Source: Novosphingobium sp. Gsoil 351 (GTDB lineage Bacteria > Pseudomonadota > Alphaproteobacteria > Sphingomonadales > Sphingomonadaceae). From it: a DNA stretch of 64,000 nucleotides. Below the pieces are notes generated by a model. That model made no database searches. It saw only the letters and a list, made by a program, of their open reading frames with translations, and had not been told where the DNA came from. The stretch lies in assembly GCF_009707465.1 (NCBI RefSeq), contig NZ_CP046120.1, positions 620,001 through 684,000 on the forward strand. Reading direction: 5' to 3'. A program made the translations under genes and the position numbers. This document shows, piece by piece, positions 36,317-44,282 of this stretch (position 1 is the first letter of the stretch; each line of letters opens with the position of its first letter).

Positions 36317-36993
36317 CCGATTTCAGCGCCGCTGTCGTAACTTTTCCAGGATCGAATTGCGACCGCGACATGGCGGTGGCGATCGAGCAGGTTTGCGGCG
36401 GCACGGTCCACCGCGTCTGGCATGGCGATGCGGAACTGCCGGACAAGCTCGATTTCATCGCCCTGCCCGGCGGCTTTTCCTATGGTGACTACTTGCGTTC
36501 GGGCGCGATGGCGGCGCGCAGCCCGATCATGCAGGCTGTGGTCGCAGCGGCCAACCGCGGCGTGGCGGTGTTGGGGGTGTGCAACGGGTTTCAGGTGCTG
36601 ACCGAGGCGGGCCTGCTTCCCGGCGCGCTGATGCGCAACGCCGGCATCCGCTTCGTCTGCCGCGAGGTCGCGCTGACCGTGGAGACCAGCCAGTCGCTGT
36701 TCACCGCGGGCTATGCCGCGGGACAAGGGCTCGCAATCCCCGTCGCGCACCACGACGGCAACTATTTCGCCGATGACGCGACATTGGACAAACTGGAGGC
36801 CGAGGGCCGGGTCGCGTTCCGCTATGCAGAGCCCGTCAACGGCTCGGCGCGAGGGATAGCCGGCGTGCTGAACACCCAGGGCAACGTGCTTGGCATGATG
36901 CCGCATCCCGAACGCGCGATCGAAGCGGCCCACGGCGGATCCGATGGGCGCGCCTTGTTCGAAAGCGTGGTGGGGGCGCTGGTCGGGGCTTGA
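36313..36993 (+). CDS. purQ: Phosphoribosylformylglycinamidine synthase subunit PurQ
   Basis: A 226-residue class I glutamine amidotransferase giving ammonia to PurL. The nucleophile is C90 in [12 protein letters not shown], with the His-Glu pair in [10 protein letters not shown] near the end; [10 protein letters not shown] and [15 protein letters not shown] are typical. It begins with GTG overlapping the purS stop by four bases. It ends before a palindromic repeat and converges with the GGDEF-EAL gene. Confidence 0.95.
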   Translation: MTDFSAAVVTFPGSNCDRDMAVAIEQVCGGTVHRVWHGDAELPDKLDFIALPGGFSYGDYLRSGAMAARSPIMQAVVAAANRGVAVLGVCNGFQVLTEAGLLPGALMRNAGIRFVCREVALTVETSQSLFTAGYAAGQGLAIPVAHHDGNYFADDATLDKLEAEGRVAFRYAEPVNGSARGIAGVLNTQGNVLGMMPHPERAIEAAHGGSDGRALFESVVGALVGA

Positions 36994-37008
36994 GTCCAAC
37001 GATGTCCG

Positions 37009-37119
37009 TTCCTCCGCTGGAAGGGGAGGTGGCAGCCCTCTTGGGCTGACGGAGGGGTGACGACGCCAGCGTTGATACCCCTCCGCCCCTTCGGGGCACC
37101 TCCCCTTGCAGGGGAGGAA
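37009..37119. repeat. Long nested palindrome between convergent genes
   Basis: Outer arms 37009-37031 and 37097-37119 (right arm starts CACCTCCCCTTGCAGGGGAG) and inner arms CGGAGGGGT at 37050-37058 and ACCCCTCCG at 37077-37085 form a nested structure. It lies between the ends of purQ and the GGDEF-EAL gene and probably stops transcription from both sides. The sequence type is common in sphingomonad intergenic DNA. Confidence 0.7.
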
Positions 37120-37141
37120 TGGGTTGCGCTTACTCGACGGC

Positions 37142-39519
37142 TTAGGCCGCCCCGCGCTCCAGCCCTGCGGGCGCGAACAAGGCGCGGGCGTCGGCGGCGA
37201 TCATCGGACGGCCGAAGAAATAGCCCTGAACTTTCTTGCAGCCCAGCCGGCGGACGGTCTCGAGCTCTTCCTCGGTCTCGACGCCTTCGGCGGTCGTGCT
37301 CATTTCGAGGCTGTCGGCCATCGCCACCACCGCGCGGATGATCGCCAGGCTCTCTGCCGACCGCTTGGCCGCGCCCTGGACGAAGCTGCGATCGACCTTG
37401 ATCGTGGTGAAGCGGACTTTGCGAAGATAGCCGAGCGAGGAATAACCGGTCCCGAAATCGTCGAGCGCGATCCCGCAACCCAGCGCGAGAAGCTGCTCCA
37501 GCGTATGCTGCGCGGTGGTGCCGTCGCGCATGAAGATGCTTTCGGTAACCTCGACCTCGAGCCGGTTGGGCGACAGCCCGCTGCTCGACAACGCGCCGAC
37601 GACGGTGGCGGCGAAATTGGGGTCGAGCAGCTGTTCGCCCGAAACGTTGACCGCCACCTTGACGTGCGACGGCCAGCGCATCGCCTCGCGGCACGCCTCG
37701 CGCAGGATCCATTCGCCGATCGGCACGATCAGGCGGGTGTCCTCGGCCAGCGGAATGAACTTCGCCGGGCTGACGAAGCCGTGCTCGGCACTGTTCCAGC
37801 GCAGCAGCGCCTCGAAGCTGACCACGCCTTCGTTGGTGGCGTCGACTACCGGCTGGTAGTGGACCAGGAATTCGTTGCGTTCCAGCGCGCGGCGCAGCGA
37901 GAATTCGAGCTTGCGGCGTTCTTCGGCGTGGGCGTGGAGCGCGGGTTCGTAGCTGAAGTGGCGCCCGCCGCCTTCGTCCTTGGAGCGGTAGAGCGCCAGG
38001 TCGGCGCTGCGCATCAGGGTCTCGACGGTCGCCCCATCGCGCGGGCCATAGGCGGAGCCGACGCTCGCCCCGACAAACAGCGTGTGGTGATCCACCTCGT
38101 AAGGCACCGAGAGCGATTCGATGACCGACCGCGCGACATTGCCGACCCGGTGGATGTCCGACGCGTCGCGGATCACGATCGCGAACTCGTCGCCGCCCAG
38201 CCTGCCGATCAGTTCGTTGTCGGTGATCAGCCGCTTGAGCCGCTCGGACACCAGGCTCAGCAACTGGTCGCCGACGACGTGGCCCAGCGTATCGTTGACC
38301 GCCTTGAACCGGTCGAGATCGATCATGAGGAACGCGCAGCGGGTCCGCCATTGCTCAGCATAGCGCATCGCATCGCCGACCGCCTCGGTCAGCATCAGCC
38401 GGTTCGGCAGGCCGGTCAGCGTGTCGTAGCGCGCCAGGTAGGCGATCTTCTCGGACGATTCGCGCTGCTGGGTGACGTCCGAGCCGACCCCGCGGAAGCC
38501 GTCGAACACTCCGTTCTCGTCCAGCTTCGGCGTGCCCGAAAGCTCCCACCAGCGGTTCACGTCCTGCACCGTCACCCGGACCAGCAGGTTGGAAAAGCTC
38601 TCGCGCCGCTTGATCCGCTCGGACAGATCGTGGAGGCTGGTGTGGAACTGCCCGGTCTCCCACGATTGCCCGGCGATCAGCTGGAGAAACGGCTTGCCGC
38701 CGATGTCCTCGGGATCGAGGCCGAGGGCGTAGGCGAAGCGAGGCGAAACGCTGCGCACCCGGCGCGACGTGTCGATCTGCCACAGCCAGTCGGCCTCGCC
38801 CTCCTCGAACTCGCGCAGCAGCAGCGAGACGACTTCGCTCTTCTCGGTGACACTCGATTCGGCGACCCGCGCCGTCAGAAAATTGCGCGCCGACTCGATG
38901 GTACCCAGCACGATGATAGCCAGGTAAGCCCCCCCATAACCGCCACCAAATAATCTCCAGTCAGCGCGAAGCTGGCGATGGCTGCGCCGCCGACGATCCC
39001 GCTGAACACCAACACTCCCAGAGGAACAGCGGCGAAAGCCACCGCCGATCCCGTCATCAGCATGGCCAGCACGGTCCACAGGGTCAGCCGGTCGAGTTCA
39101 GTCCCCTTGGGCGCGAAGAACACGATCGGGATGATCCATACCAGCGCCGCGATGACCGAACTGACGGTATGCTGGTTGATTTCCTCGCGCGACATGCGGC
39201 GGCGATCGGCATCACCCACGCTGCGGTCGAACCGCGCCCCGTAATAGAGGACCGCAGCCAACGCGGCCACCCATCCGCCCAGAAACCAAGGCTGAATCAC
39301 CGCGAAATAGGTGAGCGCTATGATCAGCGCGGCAATCATATGGACAGCCAGGCGGACCATACCGACTTTGACGAGACTGGCGTATTGCAGCCCGCGCAGC
39401 CGTCCCCAATCGCCTTCGGCCGGGTTGCTCAAGCCGAGCACGGCCAGCGTGGGGAGGTCGCGCGGCAGCGCGGCGGGTGGCGTGCGGGAAGGTCTCACGC
39501 GACGAGGGATACGGTGCAA
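37142..39519 (-). pseudogene. Membrane-bound PAS-GGDEF-EAL cyclic di-GMP protein, frameshifted at a G run
   Basis: A bifunctional c-di-GMP protein of about 790 residues if one frame break is mended. The first frame (39519 down to about 38935) gives several membrane helices (IAALIIALTYFAVIQPWFLG, AALVWIIPIVFFA and others). The second resumes AYLAIIVLGTIESARNFL, then a PAS-like sensor, a GGDEF domain with intact GRLGGDEFAIV, and an EAL domain with SFEALLRWNS and ALDDFGTGYSSLGYL. The two frames meet at a seven-C run 38929-38935 (plus strand); one extra base joins them. The TTG start at 39519 has AGGAC before it and is uncertain. Both synthase and phosphodiesterase sites look usable. Confidence 0.85.
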
Positions 39520-39589
39520 AGGTTATCGTCCTGTAAAACCCGCGCCAGCGATGATAGGAAAATGTCGCCCCGTTTCAGGACATTGCCGC

Positions 39590-40948
39590 ATGGCCACCGC
39601 CCCGCTTTTCGAACCTGTCCAGCCGATGCGGACGCCCGACTGGGTCCCGGTTTGGCGCGGGTTCTTCGGCGAGCGCCTGCGCAACACGATTTATGGCTGG
39701 CCCGAACCAGCGTTCGACGCGGACATCCGCACTCGCCGCGTTCTCGGATTCACCGTTCACATCGTCTCGCAGCCCGCCGCGGTCGAACGGGTACTGCTTG
39801 GGAACAAGGCTAACTACGAGCGGCCGGGGATCGCCCGGCGGATTCTCAGCCCGCTGGTCGGTAACGGGCTGCTGTCGGCGGAGGGCGAGGACTGGCGCAA
39901 GCAGCGGCGGATCGTCGCGCCGACGTTTGCGCCGGGCGCGGTCGCCGCGATGGCCCCACTGATGGACGCGGCGGCGAAGCGCGAGGTGGCCGACTGGCCG
40001 CAGCGCGATGCGCGACTCGACCTGGCCCAGGCCGCCACCCGCACGACGATGGCGATCATCGCCGATGCGCTGTTCGGCGGCGATGCGCGGCTGTGCGACC
40101 CGGCCGGCGCGCGCCACATCGAGACTCTGCTGGCCGCGGCCGGGCAAGCGCGCTTCATGACGATGCTCGGCTTGCAGGAACTCGATCCTTCGCCCGGGAT
40201 GCGCCGCGCCCGGGTCAGCCGCGCGTGGCTGCGCAAGACCCTGAGCGACCTCGTCCGCGAGCGTGGGCCCGAAGGCGGGGGCGACGATTTTTTCGGCGGC
40301 CTGATCCGCGCGCTCCACGGCCAGTTCACACCCGACGAGGCCGTCGAGCTAGCGGTCGACAACGCGATCACGTTTTTCGTCGCCGGGCACGAGACCACCG
40401 CCAACGCGCTTGCCTGGACGATCTATTGTCTTGCCGCGCAGCCCGCGCTGCAGGACGAAGCGCGCAGTGAGGCAGTCGCCGCGCTCGCGCTGCCGGTTGC
40501 GGAGCGCGCCGCGGCGATGCCGCTGCTGCACCAGATCCTTGAGGAGTCCATGCGGCTCTATCCCCCCGCCCCGCGCTTCGATCGCGAGGCGCTGGCCGGC
40601 GATGTGCTGTCGGGCGTGAACATCGCGAAAGGCGACCTGATCTCGATCTGGCCGTGGGTTATCCATCGGCATCGTTCGCTGTGGCCCAATCCCGACCGCT
40701 TCGACCACACCCGCTTCGCCCCCCAAGCCAAGGCCAGGCAGCATCGCTTTCAATTCATCCCGTTCGGCGGCGGACCGCGCGTGTGCGTCGGCGCCCGGTT
40801 TGCCACTGTCGAGGCGCTTTTGATCCTCGCCCGCTGGCTCGCTGCGCGGCGCTTCAGTGTGCCCCCGGGCTGGCGACCCGATCCTTACGGCTCAGTCACC
40901 CTGCGCCCGCGCGGCGGGATCATCTTGCGCGCGGAATTACTAGCCTAG
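39590..40948 (+). CDS. Cytochrome P450
   Basis: A 452-residue soluble P450. The I-helix oxygen motif AGHETT, the K-helix EESMR (ExxR), and the heme loop FIPFGGGPRVCVGARF with ligand C399 are all intact. ATG 39590 has AGGA nearby and gives the usual TAPLFEPVQPMRTPDW start. P450s of this CYP type in sphingomonads hydroxylate lipids or terpenoids; neither ferredoxin nor reductase lies next to it, so partner and substrate are unknown. Its last 9 bases overlap the end of the convergent GFA gene. Confidence 0.9.
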   Translation: MATAPLFEPVQPMRTPDWVPVWRGFFGERLRNTIYGWPEPAFDADIRTRRVLGFTVHIVSQPAAVERVLLGNKANYERPGIARRILSPLVGNGLLSAEGEDWRKQRRIVAPTFAPGAVAAMAPLMDAAAKREVADWPQRDARLDLAQAATRTTMAIIADALFGGDARLCDPAGARHIETLLAAAGQARFMTMLGLQELDPSPGMRRARVSRAWLRKTLSDLVRERGPEGGGDDFFGGLIRALHGQFTPDEAVELAVDNAITFFVAGHETTANALAWTIYCLAAQPALQDEARSEAVAALALPVAERAAAMPLLHQILEESMRLYPPAPRFDREALAGDVLSGVNIAKGDLISIWPWVIHRHRSLWPNPDRFDHTRFAPQAKARQHRFQFIPFGGGPRVCVGARFATVEALLILARWLAARRFSVPPGWRPDPYGSVTLRPRGGIILRAELLA

Positions 40949-41308
40949 GCTATCCCGCGCCGCTTCCCAGTTGAGCCCGTCGAACGGCTCGATCGCGGGT
41001 GCAAGGCTATGGACGTGATCGACGCACCGCCAGTTGACGCTCCACGAACCGGGATGCGAGCGCGGGCGGTAGAACGACTTCACCCCGCAGATTCCGCAAA
41101 ACAGATGTTCGGCAGTGGCGGTACCGAAGCGATACGACACCTGCACTTCTGCGCCGCGCTCCAGTTCGAAGTCCGCCTCGGCCACGATCCAGTGAAGGTA
41201 GCCGGTCCTCGTGCAGATCGAGCAGTTGCAGTCGAGCAGCGCAACGGGCGGCGGCGCGGCGATAGCGAATCGCACCGCTCCGCAATGGCACCCGCCGCTT
41301 AGAGGCAC
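40940..41308 (-). CDS. GFA-family (Gfa-like zinc) protein
   Basis: A 122-residue CENP-V/GFA fold protein, named after glutathione-dependent formaldehyde-activating enzyme. Zinc-ligand cysteines are present: C7 and C9 (GGCHCGAVRF), C27, C29 and C32 (DCNCSIC), and C71 and C74 (FCGICGVKSFY). The reaction of most members is unknown and Gfa activity itself is disputed. It lies just after a tiny membrane peptide and glmS on the same strand and converges with the P450. Confidence 0.86.
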   Translation of the reverse strand: MPLSGGCHCGAVRFAIAAPPPVALLDCNCSICTRTGYLHWIVAEADFELERGAEVQVSYRFGTATAEHLFCGICGVKSFYRPRSHPGSWSVNWRCVDHVHSLAPAIEPFDGLNWEAARDSLG

Positions 41309-41312
41309 GCGC

Positions 41313-41414
41313 TCAGAGCTTCCTCTTCTGCAGCCGCATGATGATCAGCCCCGCGATCATCAGCGCCACACCGATCCCGATCAGCAGGTACAGCGCGCTT
41401 TCGACCGTTTCCAT
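41313..41414 (-). CDS. 33-residue single-helix membrane peptide (hypothetical)
   Basis: A short frame, ATG at 41414 to TGA at 41313. It starts METVES, has one strongly hydrophobic helix of about 20 residues (roughly 8-27, LYLLIGIGVALMIAGLIIM) and a basic tail RLQKRKL. That is the layout of a real small membrane protein with the tail inside the cell. GGAG lies 9 bases before the ATG and overlaps the glmS stop; only 6 bases separate the two, so it is translationally coupled to glmS. I recognise no family. Being short it may be missed by gene finders. Confidence 0.6.
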   Translation of the reverse strand: METVESALYLLIGIGVALMIAGLIIMRLQKRKL

Positions 41415-41420
41415 ATCCCG

Positions 41421-43244
41421 TCACTCCACCGTGACCGACTTCGCCAGGTTGCGCGGCTGGTCGACGTCGGTGCCTTTGGCGACCGCAACGTGATATGCCA
41501 GAAGTTGTGCGGGAATGGCATAGACCAGTGGCGCAATCAGCGGGTGAACGCGCGGCATCTCGATAGTGGCGAGGCAGCCCTCGCCCGCCTCGGTCAGCCC
41601 GGCGGCGTCGGAGATCAGGACGATCTTGCCGCCTCGGGCGCGGACTTCCTGCATGTTGCTGACGGTCTTTTCAAACAAAGGGCCCGACGGCGCGAGGACG
41701 ATCACAGGGACGGCCTCGTCAATAAGCGCGATCGGCCCGTGCTTCATCTCGCCGGCGGCATAGCCTTCGGCATGAATGTAGCTGATTTCCTTGAGTTTCA
41801 GCGCACCTTCGAGCGCCAACGGATAGTCCGCGCCGCGGCCCAGGTAGAGTACGTCGCGCGCCGGAGCGATGAGGTGGGCCATGCCCGCGATTTCTGCGTC
41901 GTGGGCGAGCGCGGCGTTAAGCGCAGCGGGGGCTTCGACCAAGTGGTGGACGACCTCTTGCTCTTCCTGACGGGTCATTCGCCCGCGGCACACGGCCAAA
42001 TGCGCGGCGAGCGCCGAGAGAACCGCAAGCTGGCAGGTGAAGGCCTTGGTCGAGGCGACCCCGATCTCGGGTCCGGCGTGGGTCGGCAGGAGCAGATCGG
42101 CCTCGCGCGCCATTGAACTGGTCGGCACGTTGACGACCACCGCGATCGTCTGCCCCGCCGCCTTGCAATGGCGCAGCGCGGCGAGGGTGTCGGCGGTCTC
42201 ACCGCTCTGCGAGATGAACAGCGCCAGCCCGCCCGGCTCGAGCACCGGATCGCGATAGCGGAACTCGCTGGCGACATCTATGTCGACGGGCAGCCGCGCG
42301 AAGTGCTCGAACCAGTATTTGGCGACCATCCCGGCGTAGAAGCTGGTTCCGCAAGCGACGATCGTTACCCTGCTGACGCGCGACAGGTCGAAATCGAACT
42401 GCGGCAGCGCGACCGACTGGTCGACCTGGCGGATGTAGCTGCGCAGCGTCTGGGCGACCACCGTGGGCTGCTCGAAGATCTCTTTCTGCATGAAGTGGCG
42501 ATATTCGCCCTTCTCGATCGCCGCCGCCCTCGCGCCGGAATGGACGGTGGGGCGTTCGACGCGATTGTTCGCTGCGTCGTAGATTTGCGCGCCGCCCTTG
42601 CGGATTACGACCCAGTCGCCCTCCTCGAGATAGCAGATCTGTTGGGTCAGCGGGGCGAGCGCGAGCGCGTCGGAGCCGAGATAGGTCTCACCCTCACCGT
42701 ATCCGACCACCAGTGGCGAGCCGAGCCGCGCGCCGATCAGCAAATCGTCATGTGCGCGAAACGCGATCGCCAGCGCGAAGGCGCCGCGCAATTGGGGGAG
42801 GACGGCCTTGACCGCATCCTCGGGGCTGTCCCCCGCCTCGACGCGCTCGGAGACGAGGTGCGCGACGACTTCGGTGTCGGTATCGCTGGTGAAAGTTCGG
42901 CCGCGCGCGGTCAGCGCCTCGCGCAGCGGCTTGAAATTCTCAATGATGCCGTTGTGGACCAGCGCCAGATGCTCGGTGGCGTGCGGGTGCGCGTTGGCGG
43001 CGGTCGGAGCACCGTGGGTCGCCCAGCGGGTGTGAGCGATGCCAGTGGCACCGGCCGCCGGATCACGATCCAGAACCGCGACGAGGTTGAGCAACTTGCC
43101 TGGCGCACGGCGGCGGATCAGTTCGCCGCCAGAAACGGTGCAGACCCCGGCGCTGTCGTAGCCGCGATACTCCATCCGCTTGAGCCCATCGACCAGACGA
43201 TCCGCAACGGGCTTTGAACCGACGATACCAATGATTCCGCACAT
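41421..43244 (-). CDS. glmS: Glutamine-fructose-6-phosphate aminotransferase (isomerizing)
   Basis: A 607-residue enzyme making glucosamine 6-phosphate, the entry to UDP-GlcNAc for wall and lipid A. The N-terminal glutaminase begins MCGIIGIVG with nucleophile Cys2 and has ARTRWATHG-type IAHTRWATHG; two SIS isomerase domains follow (ACGTSFYAG, FISQSGETADTLAALR, STKAFTCQL) and the C-terminal KSVTVE. Full length. The vapC-type toxin gene ends 3 bases upstream and supplies the GGAG site used by glmS, so translation may be coupled. No glmS ribozyme is visible, as expected outside Firmicutes. Confidence 0.96.
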   Translation of the reverse strand: MCGIIGIVGSKPVADRLVDGLKRMEYRGYDSAGVCTVSGGELIRRRAPGKLLNLVAVLDRDPAAGATGIAHTRWATHGAPTAANAHPHATEHLALVHNGIIENFKPLREALTARGRTFTSDTDTEVVAHLVSERVEAGDSPEDAVKAVLPQLRGAFALAIAFRAHDDLLIGARLGSPLVVGYGEGETYLGSDALALAPLTQQICYLEEGDWVVIRKGGAQIYDAANNRVERPTVHSGARAAAIEKGEYRHFMQKEIFEQPTVVAQTLRSYIRQVDQSVALPQFDFDLSRVSRVTIVACGTSFYAGMVAKYWFEHFARLPVDIDVASEFRYRDPVLEPGGLALFISQSGETADTLAALRHCKAAGQTIAVVVNVPTSSMAREADLLLPTHAGPEIGVASTKAFTCQLAVLSALAAHLAVCRGRMTRQEEQEVVHHLVEAPAALNAALAHDAEIAGMAHLIAPARDVLYLGRGADYPLALEGALKLKEISYIHAEGYAAGEMKHGPIALIDEAVPVIVLAPSGPLFEKTVSNMQEVRARGGKIVLISDAAGLTEAGEGCLATIEMPRVHPLIAPLVYAIPAQLLAYHVAVAKGTDVDQPRNLAKSVTVE

Positions 43245-43247
43245 TTT

Positions 43248-43640
43248 TCAGGATAGCTCCGGCCTGAGATAGGGCACGCGGATTCCAGGCAGCGCCGCCG
43301 GAAAATCCTTTGTGTTTCGAGTCACGAGAACGCGTCCGCGGACTAGCGCCGTTGCAAGAATGACGGCATCCGGAGACTTTAGCCGTGGACGCTCCCGGCG
43401 AAGAGAAGCCGCGCGAATTCCGATTTCCAAATCGATTTCATCAATACCGAAATTTTCGAGAAATTGTTCCGAACGGCGCAGTCCCTCGCCATCGCCTTTC
43501 GACATTACTTCGATCCAGACCATGCGGCTCACCCACAACCTGCCGCTACTTTCGGCCGCACGCTTCAGTTCGGCGCGAGCTTGCTCAAACCCGCGGAGAG
43601 CATCGATCACGATATTACTGTCAAAGGCGAAGCCACTCAC
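43248..43640 (-). CDS. PIN-domain ribonuclease toxin (VapC type)
   Basis: A 130-residue PIN-domain toxin. Acidic catalytic residues are visible: D8 in FDSNIVIDAL, the glutamate in MVWIEVMSK, D in KSPDAVILATA and the C-terminal TRNTKDF. VapC toxins cut tRNA or rRNA with Mg2+/Mn2+. Its start overlaps the end of the antitoxin gene by four bases (ATGA). The pair is less G+C-rich than its neighbours, in line with recent arrival between glmU and glmS. Confidence 0.86.
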   Translation of the reverse strand: MSGFAFDSNIVIDALRGFEQARAELKRAAESSGRLWVSRMVWIEVMSKGDGEGLRRSEQFLENFGIDEIDLEIGIRAASLRRERPRLKSPDAVILATALVRGRVLVTRNTKDFPAALPGIRVPYLRPELS

Positions 43641-44071
43641 GCTTTAGCGCGCTTCGTGGATTTCGGTTTGGACCCTTCGCCAGCGCGCCTCTCGGTCAAG
43701 GTTTCCGGCGTGGCATAACCGTCCCCCTGCGACATGCCGTTCTGCGCCAGCCATGCTAGATGCAACTCGTGCTCGCGATCGTCCTCTTCATCAAACAGAT
43801 CGGGAAATTCCGCCCGTACTTCTTCGTAGTCGACGTCCCACGGTCGCGTCCAAGAAGCCCGTTCGCGACGCTGCCATTCGACTGAATCGCCGATATCGTC
43901 ACGACTCTTCCAAGCGCCGAAACCACGGTCGATCCAGTCCTGCGGGCCATCTGCGCGAAAGGCGACCACCGCTTCGCGCAATATCGCTGCGCGGGACTTG
44001 CCCTGTTCCTTGGCGATTCGATCCATCCAGCGGATGTCGTCGTCGGGCAGATCGGCGAGTATGCGGGTCAT
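43637..44071 (-). CDS. Ribbon-helix-helix antitoxin of the VapC-type pair, with long C-terminal extension
   Basis: A 144-residue protein. Residues 1-45 (TRILADLPDDDIRWMDRIAK, GKSRAAILREAVVAFRA) form a ribbon-helix-helix DNA-binding domain that would bind the operator just upstream. The following DWIDRGFGAWKSRDDIGDS segment is typical of the toxin-neutralising part. About 60 further residues (ELHLAWLAQNGMSQGDGYAT to a Lys-rich tail) exceed the usual 80-90-residue antitoxin; whether they are functional is open. Coupled to the toxin by a four-base overlap. Confidence 0.78.
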   Translation of the reverse strand: MTRILADLPDDDIRWMDRIAKEQGKSRAAILREAVVAFRADGPQDWIDRGFGAWKSRDDIGDSVEWQRRERASWTRPWDVDYEEVRAEFPDLFDEEDDREHELHLAWLAQNGMSQGDGYATPETLTERRAGEGSKPKSTKRAKA

Positions 44072-44106
44072 TGATATCGCAATATCATATCATGATATCG
44101 TGTCAA
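44072..44106 (-). promoter_or_regulatory. AT-rich repeat operator and -35 element of the toxin-antitoxin pair
   Basis: Directly before the antitoxin ATG lie repeated ATATC/GATAT half-sites (GATATCGCAATATC, then ATATCATGATAT, a perfect palindrome), in sharp contrast to the G+C-rich surroundings. On the minus strand TTGACA (44101-44106) is a good -35. No clear -10 at 17 bases was found. Autoregulation by the antitoxin is the usual arrangement. Confidence 0.6.
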
Positions 44107-44282
44107 TCAGGAAGGTGGCACCGCATGTTGGCCTTGAGCAACCTTACCAGCCCGACGAGGTTATCGGCGTCGTGGTCCGTTCCCGCCGAGCTGACTTCGA
44201 TGTCGTCGCGGTCGGCAATATTTTGCTCCGCGGTGGGACTTCGAAGCTTGTTTTGACTGCAAACGAAGACGAAGTGGTTCAC
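44103..44282 (-). pseudogene. Truncated low-molecular-weight protein tyrosine phosphatase-like remnant
   Basis: A 59-codon frame starting with GTG that overlaps the glmU stop (GTGA). It reads MNHFVFVCSQNKLRSPTAEQ, which contains the phosphatase P-loop C(X)5RS, then DDIEVSSAGTDHDA, as in the small LMW-PTP-family proteins of about 105-110 residues. After roughly residue 41 the similarity stops, and the frame ends at the promoter of the toxin-antitoxin pair. The conserved WADIIFVME part and the rest are absent, and nothing resembling them is found before glmS. The toxin-antitoxin genes appear to have replaced the 3' half. It could still be translated as a short peptide. Confidence 0.65.

Noticed and set aside
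36822..38351. A 509-codon minus-strand frame overlapping purQ and the EAL domain
   Set aside because: Shadow of the GGDEF-EAL frame and of purQ; composition is Arg/Gly/Ala shadow with no motif.
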